NCBI RefSeq assembly: GCF_019599465.1
Contig: NZ_RKLR01000014.1
Span: forward strand, 1 to 64,000
Source of the DNA: Haloarcula rubra
Lineage (GTDB): Archaea; Halobacteriota; Halobacteria; Halobacteriales; Haloarculaceae
Direction of reading: 5' to 3'
Length of the DNA stretch: 64,000 bases
Of this stretch, positions 51,777 to 60,018 are shown piece after piece (positions within the stretch are counted from its first letter, which is position 1; each line of letters opens with the position of its first letter). Under the pieces are notes generated by a model. That model saw nothing but the letters and a program-made list of their open reading frames with translations. It did no database searches and was not told the DNA's origin. The position numbers and the translations under genes were made by a program.

Positions 51777-53264
51777 TCAGTAGCCCTGTTCTTCCAGGAG
51801 CTGACGGGTCTCGTCAGCGGCGTTGGACAGGGCTTTTTGCGGATCCATGCCCTGGGTGATCGACCGGGTCAACCACTTCTGCATCGTGCTGGACCACTCG
51901 AAATAGCCCTTGATTTTCGGTCGGCCGATGCCGTACTCCGTGAGGCCCTCGTACAGTGCTTGGAAGAACGCGGGCGAGGTCTGGAACACCTCGTTGCCCG
52001 ACTGGGTGAGGTGGTCGTACGCGGACTGACGACTCGGCTGAGCACCGTAGCGAGCGCGCTCTATCTGCACGTCCGTACTGGAGAGCCACTCGATGAACCG
52101 CCACGCGGCGCGTTTCTTCTGTGAGTTCTTCGGGATAGCGAGCGACCACGTGCCGTAGTGTGGGCGTCGGAGCATGGTTCCGGAGACGTCGGACCCTGGG
52201 TACGGTGCGTACCCAACTTTGCCAGCGACTTCTGACTGTTCGGGGTCGTTCGCGACACGGGCCGTGCTGGAGAACGCTTGGCCGGTGGCGAGGCGTCCCT
52301 GAATGAAGTTCTGCGTGACGTCCGTCCAGTCCCAACTCGTGACGCCATCGGGCGTGTAGTCCGCTTCGACTAGTTCTTTGTAGTACTTCAGCGTATCTAC
52401 GGCGGTCTGGTTGTCGAAGACGGGGTTCCACGACTCGCTGATACCGAAGGGTGCCTCCTCGATGGTCTCACCCTCGAAGAAGCGCCCGCCGCGGGCGTAC
52501 AGCATGCTCTTCCACTCGACGAGAAGGGATTCGTGCTCTTTGGCCATCATCGCCATGCCGTAGCGGTTCTGGTCGTGGTCGGTCAATTCTCGTGCGACCC
52601 GCTGGTAGTCTGCGAGGGTCTGGGGCGGCGAGAGTCCGGCCTCGTCGTACAGGTCTTTCCGGTAGTACAGCGTGAGGACGTTGGGCTGATACGGGATGCC
52701 CATTATGTTGCCAGCGTCGAGGTTCAGGTAGTCGTCCGGGGCTCCCCAGACGACGGTGTCGTCCCAGACGCGCTGGAGAAAGTCCGACTGGGGCAAGTCA
52801 CTCTGAGCGAGGCGGTCGTTCAGCGGCTGTATCCAGTCGTTACTGACGAACGCGGGCCAGTACGGGACGTCGACGTCGATGACGTCGTAGCTCCCGGAGG
52901 AGCCTTCGAGCGACGTGAACTGTTTGGAGATGAGGTCTCCGTAGGGCGCCGTCTCTAAGTTGACTGTTATGCCCGTCTCCTCCTCGAACTGCGGGAGTAC
53001 CTGCCGGGTCGCCTCCGCCTGCGCGGCGGCGTATTCCAGCATGTTGATGGTCGTCCCAGAGAGGTCGTCGTCGCCGCCCTCGGTCACGGTTCCACCCGTC
53101 TCCGTCCCTCCACCGCCGCCACCGCTCCCACCGTCGCCCCAACCGATACACCCCGAGAGGAGTGCGGCCGCGCCGGCGGCACCGCCTTTCAGGAACGTCC
53201 GGCGGTGGCTGGCGGTAGTCCTCGTCGTACTCTCTACTGCGTGGTGGCTGTCACTGCTACGCAT
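51777..53264 (-). CDS. CUT1 ABC sugar-binding lipoprotein
   Basis: 495 residues. Tat signal SHRRTFLKGGAAGAAALLSGC with lipobox, then a Gly/Glu-rich tether. The mature part is a cluster-B (MalE/UgpB-type) binding protein: TRQVLPQFEEETGITVNLE and PYGDLISKQFTSLEG. Ligand probably a mono- or oligosaccharide. A TATA box (AGTATATAATTG on the plus strand) about 26 bases upstream implies a leaderless start at 53264. Confidence 0.9.
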   Translation of the reverse strand: MRSSDSHHAVESTTRTTASHRRTFLKGGAAGAAALLSGCIGWGDGGSGGGGGGTETGGTVTEGGDDDLSGTTINMLEYAAAQAEATRQVLPQFEEETGITVNLETAPYGDLISKQFTSLEGSSGSYDVIDVDVPYWPAFVSNDWIQPLNDRLAQSDLPQSDFLQRVWDDTVVWGAPDDYLNLDAGNIMGIPYQPNVLTLYYRKDLYDEAGLSPPQTLADYQRVARELTDHDQNRYGMAMMAKEHESLLVEWKSMLYARGGRFFEGETIEEAPFGISESWNPVFDNQTAVDTLKYYKELVEADYTPDGVTSWDWTDVTQNFIQGRLATGQAFSSTARVANDPEQSEVAGKVGYAPYPGSDVSGTMLRRPHYGTWSLAIPKNSQKKRAAWRFIEWLSSTDVQIERARYGAQPSRQSAYDHLTQSGNEVFQTSPAFFQALYEGLTEYGIGRPKIKGYFEWSSTMQKWLTRSITQGMDPQKALSNAADETRQLLEEQGY

Positions 53265-53283
53265 ACCTGTATGGTGCCAATAA

Positions 53284-53333
53284 TAGTATATAATTGTTTG
53301 GGTGGAACCCGGTCCGTTGGCAAATATTTAAAT
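53284..53333. promoter_or_regulatory. Back-to-back promoters of the CUT1 genes
   Basis: TAGTATATAATTG (53284-53296) serves the minus-strand binding-protein gene and AATATTTAAAT (53323-53333) the plus-strand TIM-barrel/ATPase genes. The latter box is too close to ATG 53337 and so supports the start at 53361. Confidence 0.55.
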
Positions 53334-53360
53334 ACGATGAGTCAGCATCTCATACGTGCG

Positions 53361-54185
53361 ATGGTTCGACTAGGCATCAACACTTGGCTGTACGCTAGTT
53401 TTCCAGTGTGGACTCCGAGTTACACGTTGGAAGACGCTATCGACCACGTCGACGACGCGGGATTCGACTCTATCGAGTTCGGCGCCGCGTCGCCGCACGC
53501 GTGGCCACAGTACATGGATGAAGAACGACAAGCATCGATTCAAGAACGACTGGACGCGAGTGACATGACGGTTTCGAGCATCTGCCCGGCATTAGGCGGT
53601 GGGCCTGGCCCCAACCCAGCCAGCCCGCTTGAAGAAGAACGGGAGGCGGCCCGCGAACACTACATGGGATGTCTCGATGTCGCCGAGATGTTCGACAGCG
53701 ACATCGTCATCTGGGTCGGTGGGTGGCGGTTACAGGGTCAGCGCTTCGAGGACGCGTGGGCTAACCAACGGGCTATACTCGAGGACGTCCTCGACACCGC
53801 CGAGGATAGGGACAAGACGGTCGTTATCGAGGCCAACGCCGCCGACGTCAACCTCATCGAGACGACTCAACAGCAGTTGCGACTGCTGGAGGAGGTCGAT
53901 TCATCCAGTGCGGCGGCGATGATGGACACCGCACACGCCGCCCACCGCGGGGAGTCCCCGGCTGCGTACGTCGAGGAACTGGGCGCGAACCTCGCTCACT
54001 TGCACCTCGCCGACACCGACCGGCTCCCGCCGGGGGAGGGTGACCTCTCCTTCCGCGCGATGTTCGACAAGTTGGACGACATCGGCTACGACGGTCACTA
54101 CACCGCAGAGATATTTGGTGGCCATCTCGACCCCGACGAGGCGGCACTGACCACTCGCGAGAACCTCTCCGCGATGCTGGAGTGA
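53361..54185 (+). CDS. Sugar phosphate isomerase/epimerase-like TIM barrel 2
   Basis: 274 residues from MVRLGINTWLYASF. Xylose-isomerase-like barrel: AGFDSIEFGAASPHAW, VVIEANAADVN (Glu), AAMMDTAHAAHRGE (Asp, His), LAHLHLADTDRLPPGEGD and YTAEIFGG (last Glu), so the metal site is complete. Only distantly like the protein at 47435. Followed after 3 bases by the ATPase gene; likely acts on the sugar carried by the neighbouring CUT1 transporter. Confidence 0.85.
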   Translation: MVRLGINTWLYASFPVWTPSYTLEDAIDHVDDAGFDSIEFGAASPHAWPQYMDEERQASIQERLDASDMTVSSICPALGGGPGPNPASPLEEEREAAREHYMGCLDVAEMFDSDIVIWVGGWRLQGQRFEDAWANQRAILEDVLDTAEDRDKTVVIEANAADVNLIETTQQQLRLLEEVDSSSAAAMMDTAHAAHRGESPAAYVEELGANLAHLHLADTDRLPPGEGDLSFRAMFDKLDDIGYDGHYTAEIFGGHLDPDEAALTTRENLSAMLE

Positions 54186-54188
54186 CCC

Positions 54189-55331
54189 ATGGCGTCTGTC
54201 ACTGTCGACCGGATGACGAAGGTGTACGACGACGACGGTGCAGACATCGTCGCCGTCTCTGACCTCGATATCGAGGTACGCGACGGCGAGTTCCTCGTCC
54301 TCGTCGGCCCCTCCGGGTGTGGAAAGTCGACGACCCTGCGGTGTATCGCCGGCCTCGAATCGGTGAGTGAGGGAACCATCGCTATCGGTGACGACGTGGT
54401 CACGGGGAAGAGCCCCCGTGAGCGTAACATCGCGATGGTGTTCCAGAACTACGCGCTGTACCCCCACATGACCGCTCGGGAGAACATGTCCTTCGGGCTG
54501 AAGATGTCCGGTGAGTACACCGACCGAGAAATCGCAGACCGCGTCGAGTCCGCGGCCGAGTTGATGGGCATCGAACCGTTGCTGGAGAAGCGGCCGGGAG
54601 AACTCTCCGGTGGCCAGCAACAACGGGTCGCGCTCGGACGGGCTATCGTCCGCGACCCGGCGGTGTTCCTGATGGACGAGCCGCTGTCGAATCTGGACGC
54701 GAAGCTCCGGACGCAGATGCGGACCGAACTCCAAAGCCTCCAGTCGGAACTGGGGACGACGACGATCTACGTGACCCACGACCAGACAGAGGCGATGACG
54801 ATGGCGGACCGAATAGCTATCCTCAACGACGGCGAGCTACAGCAGATAGGGTCACCGCTGGAGTGTTACTACGCGCCAGCGAACCGATTCGTCGCGGGGT
54901 TCATCGGGTCGCCGTCCATGAACTTCCTCGACGTGACCGTCGACGGCGAGGTGCTCCGACACGATTCGCTCACCCTCCCGGTCACGCCGTCGCTCAGCGA
55001 CACGGTCGGTGGGATGGAGTCAGTCACGCTCGGTATCAGACCCGAAGACATCACGCTGGAGTCGGGGCCGACCCAGGACGCCGACGCTATCGAAGCGACA
55101 GTCGACGTCGTGGAACCGATGGGTGACCTCTCGTACGTCTATCTAACTGTCGGTGGGACAGAGATTACTGCGACGGTCGAGGGTGAGCGGGTGTTCACTG
55201 CGGGAGAGACTGTCACGATGCGGTTCCCCGACGACCGGCTCCACCTCTTCGAGACGGAGACGGGCGAGGCGGTGCGGACACGGGTCGTCCCTGAGGACAG
55301 GTCGGTTCAGGGCGGCGGAATCGCAGGCTGA
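54189..55331 (+). CDS. CUT1 ABC ATPase, MalK/UgpC-type
   Basis: 380 residues. Walker A GPSGCGKSTT, Q-loop MVFQNYALYPHMT, signature LSGGQQQRVALGRA, Walker B VFLMDEPLSNLD, H-loop VTHDQTEAMT, then the TOBE regulatory domain (LGIRPEDITLESG), all typical of MalK-type subunits that serve CUT1 permeases. It fits the transporter encoded on the opposite strand at 50012-53264, whose operon lacks an ATPase. Confidence 0.92.
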   Translation: MASVTVDRMTKVYDDDGADIVAVSDLDIEVRDGEFLVLVGPSGCGKSTTLRCIAGLESVSEGTIAIGDDVVTGKSPRERNIAMVFQNYALYPHMTARENMSFGLKMSGEYTDREIADRVESAAELMGIEPLLEKRPGELSGGQQQRVALGRAIVRDPAVFLMDEPLSNLDAKLRTQMRTELQSLQSELGTTTIYVTHDQTEAMTMADRIAILNDGELQQIGSPLECYYAPANRFVAGFIGSPSMNFLDVTVDGEVLRHDSLTLPVTPSLSDTVGGMESVTLGIRPEDITLESGPTQDADAIEATVDVVEPMGDLSYVYLTVGGTEITATVEGERVFTAGETVTMRFPDDRLHLFETETGEAVRTRVVPEDRSVQGGGIAG

Positions 55332-55825
55332 CCCACGTCGTCTTTTGTGGCCCGTAATCCGAAGCGACGCAAGTTCCCAGCACCTGTGCAGTTCTAATGG
55401 ACCACACGAGGAACGCGACCCTAGCTACCCTTAGGACGGAACAATCGGATCGTAGGACCTGATAGAGCAGGGGTTCGCGAGCAGCGAATGGCTGTCAGCG
55501 GCCACACAGCCACAGGAAAACGTGATACGACAGGAGGCCAGCGTAATAGTACATCGGCCCGGTGAAACTATGCCTCAACGAACCATGCTAGTCGTTTCCT
55601 AGCAGAGAACGCTGTCGTGTCGTTCGCACCGAGAGGAAGGTGGTCAGTCGGAGGACCGGTAAGTGTCGCTACCGTCTCAGAAGTTCTGAATAACGGGAGT
55701 ACATATGTTAGTGATGTTGCGAACCCCACTCGAAAACCGATAACGGACGTACCAACGTTACGAGGACGGGTGGGAAGTGGCGTTCGCTGGGAGGAAAAAC
55801 GGTGGCAGAAAGCTCCAGAGTGGCG
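55332..55825. other. Intergenic with LacI-like relic
   Basis: 494 bases, no intact gene. Third-position bias is lost and short palindromes are absent. The right end contains a short LacI-type helix-turn-helix reading (separate entry). The left 300 bases show nothing recognisable. Confidence 0.4.
55659..55742 (+). pseudogene. LacI-family helix-turn-helix relic
   Basis: The plus-strand frame reads VSVATVSEVLNNGSTYVS and then DVANPTRKPITDV. The words VSVATVSxVLNN and YVS with TRK spaced after them match the recognition helix and hinge start of LacI/PurR repressors (GVSVATVSRVLNN ... YVSEETR). Flanking text is not LacI-like, and there is no ligand-binding domain in this orientation. Codons are less G/C-rich at third positions than in neighbouring genes. 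Best read as a decayed fragment; chance similarity not excluded. Confidence 0.4.
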
Positions 55826-56845
55826 TTACTGGTCGAAATAGGCCGCGATGTCTTCTGGGGGGTCGGTCTGGAAGTAGGTCGGATACAGGTCGAGGAGGTT
55901 CCCGCGATGAATCGGGAGGACGCCCGAAGCGATGAACGGAGGGGTACTGTTCGCCAGCAGCGAATTGGCTATCATGTCCGCTTCGATTCGGCCCTGCTGA
56001 TAGGGGAACTGGGCACCAGTCGCTTTGATTGGACCGTCCATGGCGATGTTGGCCGCCGTGTCGGTACTGAGCCCCGTCGTGGTGATGACGAGATCCTCCA
56101 TACCCCTGTCGAGTGCGGCGTCGGCCGCCTGAGTACCGGGCGGGTCGCCCCAACTGACGAAGAGGCCGTCGAGGTCCGGGTTCGTCGTGAGGAGGTCGCT
56201 TGCGAGGTCGTAGACGTCGTCCGGGTCAGTGAAACCCTCCTCCGCGACGACGGTCACGTCCTCGGCCGGTTCGAGGACGTCGCGGACGCCCTGTTCGCGG
56301 GCAGAAGTGACGTAGAAGGGGGCGTCGAAGGTGATGAGGCCGACAGTGCCCGACCCGACTCTGTCGCGGAGGAACCGGCCAGCGAAGATGCCTAGCCCCT
56401 GATTGTCCGAAGAGACGGTGCCCGCGTAGTCCTCGGGATGCTCGAACCCCTGTGGGACGTTGTCGATGAAGACGATTTTCGTTCCGGCGGCGGCGACGTT
56501 GCGGTACGCCTTCGCGGTGGCAATCTGATCGATGGGGATGGAGACGAGGGCGTCGACGTCTTTCGCCGCGAGCCGGTTGATGATGTCGACCTGCTTGCTC
56601 GCGTCGAACTCCGACCCGTAGATACCCTCGACGCTGATGCCGAGGTCCTCGAAGCGGGTGGTCAGGCCGTCCAACTGGAGGCGAACGTAGTCCGTCTTGA
56701 GGTAGTGGAACACGATGGCGACGGTGTAGTCCGACGCCCGAAGGTGCTCGATGTCCTGTTGGGAGAGGACCACGTCCTCTGCCGGTGACGGTTCGGCCCC
56801 CTTCGGACCTTTGCCGACTGGGTTACCAGACAGAATCGTTTTCAT
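55826..56845 (-). CDS. Cytosolic homologue of a CUT2 sugar-binding protein
   Basis: 339 residues from MKTILSGNPVGKGPKGAEP. It is a type I binding-protein fold closely similar to the lipoprotein at 57007 (VAIVFHYLKTDYVRLQLDG against VEIVFHYKGDTWVRLQREA; KIVFIDNVPQGFEHPEDYAG against ELVFMDNVAEGFQHPSDYAG). It has no Tat signal, lipobox or DNA-binding domain. A TATA-like ACAAATACTATTA about 30 bases upstream supports this start. It should stay in the cytosol and bind the same type of sugar. A longer frame upstream would overlap the divergent gene and is not believed. Possible sugar sensor. Confidence 0.75.
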   Translation of the reverse strand: MKTILSGNPVGKGPKGAEPSPAEDVVLSQQDIEHLRASDYTVAIVFHYLKTDYVRLQLDGLTTRFEDLGISVEGIYGSEFDASKQVDIINRLAAKDVDALVSIPIDQIATAKAYRNVAAAGTKIVFIDNVPQGFEHPEDYAGTVSSDNQGLGIFAGRFLRDRVGSGTVGLITFDAPFYVTSAREQGVRDVLEPAEDVTVVAEEGFTDPDDVYDLASDLLTTNPDLDGLFVSWGDPPGTQAADAALDRGMEDLVITTTGLSTDTAANIAMDGPIKATGAQFPYQQGRIEADMIANSLLANSTPPFIASGVLPIHRGNLLDLYPTYFQTDPPEDIAAYFDQ

Positions 56846-56962
56846 TGTAAGACTCCAGTTCGCGGTCAGTAATAGTATTTGTGGACACCTCGTCGAGTAC
56901 CCCACTATCCCAGACACCAATGTCGTAGTAGAGGAACGTCGTCGACTACGTGGCGGAACAAT

Positions 56963-56973
56963 AATTATATATA
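56963..56973 (+). promoter_or_regulatory. TATA box of the CUT2 operon
   Basis: AATTATATATA centred about 39 bases before ATG 57007. The intergenic region 56846-57006 is shared with the divergent cytosolic binding-protein gene. Confidence 0.5.
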
Positions 56974-57006
56974 GGTGGGCCAGAAACAGATTCGTGCAGA
57001 GTAAAT

Positions 57007-58203
57007 ATGACAAGCCAGAAGAATCGTCGAGCGTTCTTGAGAGGCATCGGTGCGGTCGGCCTCGGAATCGGACTTGCAGGGTGCAGTGGTGACGGTAACA
57101 GTGGTGATGGTGGTGGGGGTACCGCTACGGGAGACGGCAGCACGGGCACCTCCAGCAGTGATGGTGGCGCTGGTGGGGTCCAGTTCGACCTTGACGCCAT
57201 CGACCCGGAAGGGCTCGTTGGACAGGGTCCCTACGGCGAAGAGGCGGCCGCACCGGAGTCGGTCGCACTTTCCGAGACTGAGGTCTCAGACGTGCAGAAC
57301 GAGGGTTTCAACGTCGAGATCGTCTTCCACTACAAGGGAGACACATGGGTTCGTCTCCAGCGTGAAGCCATCAAGAAGCGTACCAGTGACCTGGGCATGA
57401 ACATCACGGGTATCCACTACCCCGACTTCTCTGCCCAGAAGCAGAGCAACATCCTGGAGACGGTCGCCCAGAAAGACAACGTCGACGGCGTGTTTTCGAT
57501 TCCGGTCGACACGGCGGCGACGACGGATGCCTATCAGGCGGTCCTCGACGCCGGCAAGGAACTCGTCTTCATGGACAACGTCGCCGAGGGCTTCCAGCAC
57601 CCGTCCGATTACGCGGGCCTCGTCGCGGCCGACAACCGCGGCATGGGAACAATTGGCGGGCGGATGATGACGGAACTCGTGGACTCGGGCAAGATTATCT
57701 TCCTCGAGTTCGACGTGCCGTTCTACGTCGTCGATGAACGGGAAACGGGGGCCAAGCAGGTCCTCCAGGAGAGTGGGAACTACGAAGTGAAGACCTACGG
57801 GTTTACTGACCCGGGGAAGGTGCTTCAGGTTGCGCAGGACGCACTCACCTCAAACCCAGACGCGGCGGGGCTTTGGGCACCGTGGGTCGATGCGCCGGGC
57901 GCACAGGCCATTCAGGCCATCCGTCAAGCAGGCATGGACATTCCGGTCACCTCCTGTGATCTCGGCGAACGGAGTGCAGTGCTGATGGCCGAGCGTTCCG
58001 CGCTCAAGGGCGTTGGGTCCCAACAACCGTATGCGCAGGGGCTTACCGAGGTCGACGTGATGGCCAAAGCCCTGCTTGGGAAGGAGACGCCGCCGTACAT
58101 CGGCCTGCCCTCGCCACCGGTGGCACGACAGAACCTGCTGGAGATGTACCCGGAGATACTGAAAGAGGAACCGCCGGAGACGGTCACGAAGCACTTCCAA
58201 TGA
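57007..58203 (+). CDS. CUT2 ABC sugar-binding lipoprotein
   Basis: 398 residues. NRRAFLRGIGAVGLGIGLAGC combines twin-arginine signal and lipobox, and a Gly/Ser/Thr-rich tether of about 35 residues follows. The mature part is a ribose/xylose-type binding protein (VEIVFHYKGDTWVRLQREA; DGVFSIPVDTAATTDAYQAV; GLWAPWVDAPGAQAI). It delivers a monosaccharide to the permease at 58205. First gene of the CUT2 operon. Confidence 0.9.
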   Translation: MTSQKNRRAFLRGIGAVGLGIGLAGCSGDGNSGDGGGGTATGDGSTGTSSSDGGAGGVQFDLDAIDPEGLVGQGPYGEEAAAPESVALSETEVSDVQNEGFNVEIVFHYKGDTWVRLQREAIKKRTSDLGMNITGIHYPDFSAQKQSNILETVAQKDNVDGVFSIPVDTAATTDAYQAVLDAGKELVFMDNVAEGFQHPSDYAGLVAADNRGMGTIGGRMMTELVDSGKIIFLEFDVPFYVVDERETGAKQVLQESGNYEVKTYGFTDPGKVLQVAQDALTSNPDAAGLWAPWVDAPGAQAIQAIRQAGMDIPVTSCDLGERSAVLMAERSALKGVGSQQPYAQGLTEVDVMAKALLGKETPPYIGLPSPPVARQNLLEMYPEILKEEPPETVTKHFQ

Positions 58204-58204
58204 G

Positions 58205-59191
58205 ATGGTACTGATGGCGACGACATCGACATCCGACATCGGAAAACTGGTCAGCGACAGACTCGGGCGATTCGGCGAAATCGCACTCCTAGTCGGTGCA
58301 ATCGTACTTCTCGGTGGTATCTTCACAGCGACGAGCCCCGTGTTCTTCTCCATCGGGAACTTCGTGAACATCATCAGGCAGACGTCTATCGTCATCGTCT
58401 TGGGTCTGGGAATGACCTACGTCATCATCAGCGCGGAGATAGACGTCTCCATCGGTGGCGTGATGGCACTGAGTGCCGTCTCGGCAGGGCTCGTCATCAA
58501 CGCTGTCGGTCCGTTCGCTGGCGCGGTCGTCGGTCTGCTGGTCGGCTTGGGTTTCGGGCTGGCTAACGGCCTCGTGACGATTCGGTTCGGTATCCCGTCG
58601 TTCATCGTGACTATCGGTACGTTGGGTATCGCCCGAGGGGCCGCGTTCATCGTCTCCCAACAACGACCCATCATCGTCAGGAATGCCGCGTTCGAGACGG
58701 CATTCGGCGGAACAGTCGGGCCAGTACCGGTTCTCATCCTGTGGGCGCTTGGGCTGGCAATCGTCGCGGGTATCGCGCTCTGGCGAACCCGGTTCGGTCG
58801 ACACGTCTATGCCACCGGTGACTCAGAGCAGGCGTCCCGGTATTCGGGTATCAACACGGACCGCGTGAAGATTATGACGCTCGCGCTGGCCGGGTTGGCC
58901 GCCGGTATAGCCGGACTGCTGTTCATCGGGCGACTCGGTGCGGCCCGCGCCGACATGGCCTCGGGCATCGAGCTCGCGGTCATCGCCGCCGTAATCATCG
59001 GCGGTACCTCGCTGTTCGGTGGCCGCGGGAGTATCGTCGGAACGATACTCGGTGCGTTGCTCATCAGTGTCATCGACAACGGACTCACGCTGCTGGGCTT
59101 CGGTTCCAGTTGGCAACAGCTCATCCGTGGCGTCGTCATCATCGCCGCCGTCGCGCTCCGCGATAGGGACGAGGAGGGGAGCTTCCTATGA
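58205..59191 (+). CDS. CUT2 ABC sugar permease, RbsC/FrcC-type
   Basis: 328 residues, about ten helices. TSIVIVLGLGMTYVIISAEIDVSIGG, split as VIVLGLGMTYVIISAEID / VSIGGVMALSA, and YATGDSEQASRYSGINTDR are the conserved blocks of RbsC-type permeases; AVIIGGTSLFGGRGSIVGT is also typical. Starts 1 base after the binding-protein stop; a second Met 9 bases later is possible. Its end overlaps the ATPase start by 4 bases. Confidence 0.92.
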   Translation: MVLMATTSTSDIGKLVSDRLGRFGEIALLVGAIVLLGGIFTATSPVFFSIGNFVNIIRQTSIVIVLGLGMTYVIISAEIDVSIGGVMALSAVSAGLVINAVGPFAGAVVGLLVGLGFGLANGLVTIRFGIPSFIVTIGTLGIARGAAFIVSQQRPIIVRNAAFETAFGGTVGPVPVLILWALGLAIVAGIALWRTRFGRHVYATGDSEQASRYSGINTDRVKIMTLALAGLAAGIAGLLFIGRLGAARADMASGIELAVIAAVIIGGTSLFGGRGSIVGTILGALLISVIDNGLTLLGFGSSWQQLIRGVVIIAAVALRDRDEEGSFL

Positions 59192-59946
59192 GCGAAGTCA
59201 TCGAACTGGAACACATCTCGAAGCAGTTCGGGCAGGTGCAGGCTCTCGAAGACGTCTCGTTCGGTATCGAAGAGAATGAGGTGCTCGCGCTAGTCGGTGA
59301 CAACGGCGCCGGGAAATCAACCCTGATCAAGATAATCAGCGGCGTCCTACAGCAGACGAGCGGGACCATCTACATCCGCGGCGAGGAAGCAGAAATCGGC
59401 GACTACAACGATGCTGAGGCGCGGGGTATCGAGACGGTCTATCAAGACCTCGCTATCGCCCCTAACCGGACGGTCGCACAGAACATCTTCCTCGGCAACG
59501 AGATACTGGAGAGCGGCCCGTTGGGCAAGCTACTCCGGTTCGTCGACGACGATCAAATGGAGCGAGAGGCCTCGGAGCTACTCTCGAGACTGGAACTGAA
59601 CCTCGACCCGGGGAGTGCGGTCAAGAACTTCTCCGGCGGTGAGCAACAGAGCGTCGCCATCGCCCGGGCGCTTCAGTCGGACCCGGACATCGTCATCCTC
59701 GACGAGCCGACCAGCGCGCTCTCGCTGGACGCGACTCAGCGAGTGCTGGACCTCATCAAACGGCTCAACGAGCAGAACGTGACGATAATCTTCATCAGCC
59801 ACAATCTCGAGGCGGTGTTCAACGTGGCCGACCGGGCTGCAATCCTCGCATCCGGAAGACTCGTCGGCGTCGAAGACCTGACCGACGTGACCGAGGACGA
59901 ACTCGTCGGGATGATGATGGGACGCGCTCGTCAGTCGGCCGACTGA
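59188..59946 (+). CDS. CUT2 ABC ATPase with a single nucleotide-binding domain
   Basis: 252 residues. Walker A GDNGAGKST, signature FSGGEQQSVAIARAL, Walker B IVILDEPTSALSLD and H-loop ISHNLEAVF are intact. RbsA proteins usually have two such domains in about 500 residues; here there is one, as in FrcA-type subunits, so the active form should be a homodimer. ATGA-coupled to the permease. Confidence 0.9.
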   Translation: MSEVIELEHISKQFGQVQALEDVSFGIEENEVLALVGDNGAGKSTLIKIISGVLQQTSGTIYIRGEEAEIGDYNDAEARGIETVYQDLAIAPNRTVAQNIFLGNEILESGPLGKLLRFVDDDQMEREASELLSRLELNLDPGSAVKNFSGGEQQSVAIARALQSDPDIVILDEPTSALSLDATQRVLDLIKRLNEQNVTIIFISHNLEAVFNVADRAAILASGRLVGVEDLTDVTEDELVGMMMGRARQSAD

Positions 59947-59974
59947 CAACGAACTCACACGTAAACAAACTGTC

Positions 59975-60012
59975 AAAAAATTAATAAGTATGCGCACGAA
60001 ACACGAAGGTGA
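59975..60012 (+). promoter_or_regulatory. TATA box and ribosome site of the alcohol dehydrogenase
   Basis: AAAAAATTAATAAG (59975-59988) is a TATA box; AAGGTGA (60006-60012) precedes ATG 60019 by 6 bases and can pair with 16S rRNA. The dehydrogenase thus has its own promoter as well as read-through from the CUT2 operon. Confidence 0.5.
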
Positions 60013-60018
60013 CCACCT

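Noticed and set aside
56846-57013. Longer N-terminus for the cytosolic binding protein with a hydrophobic start (MSYLLCTNLFLAHLY)
   Set aside because: It would overlap the divergent gene and its promoter, has no twin-arginine motif, and a TATA-like element supports the start at 56845.
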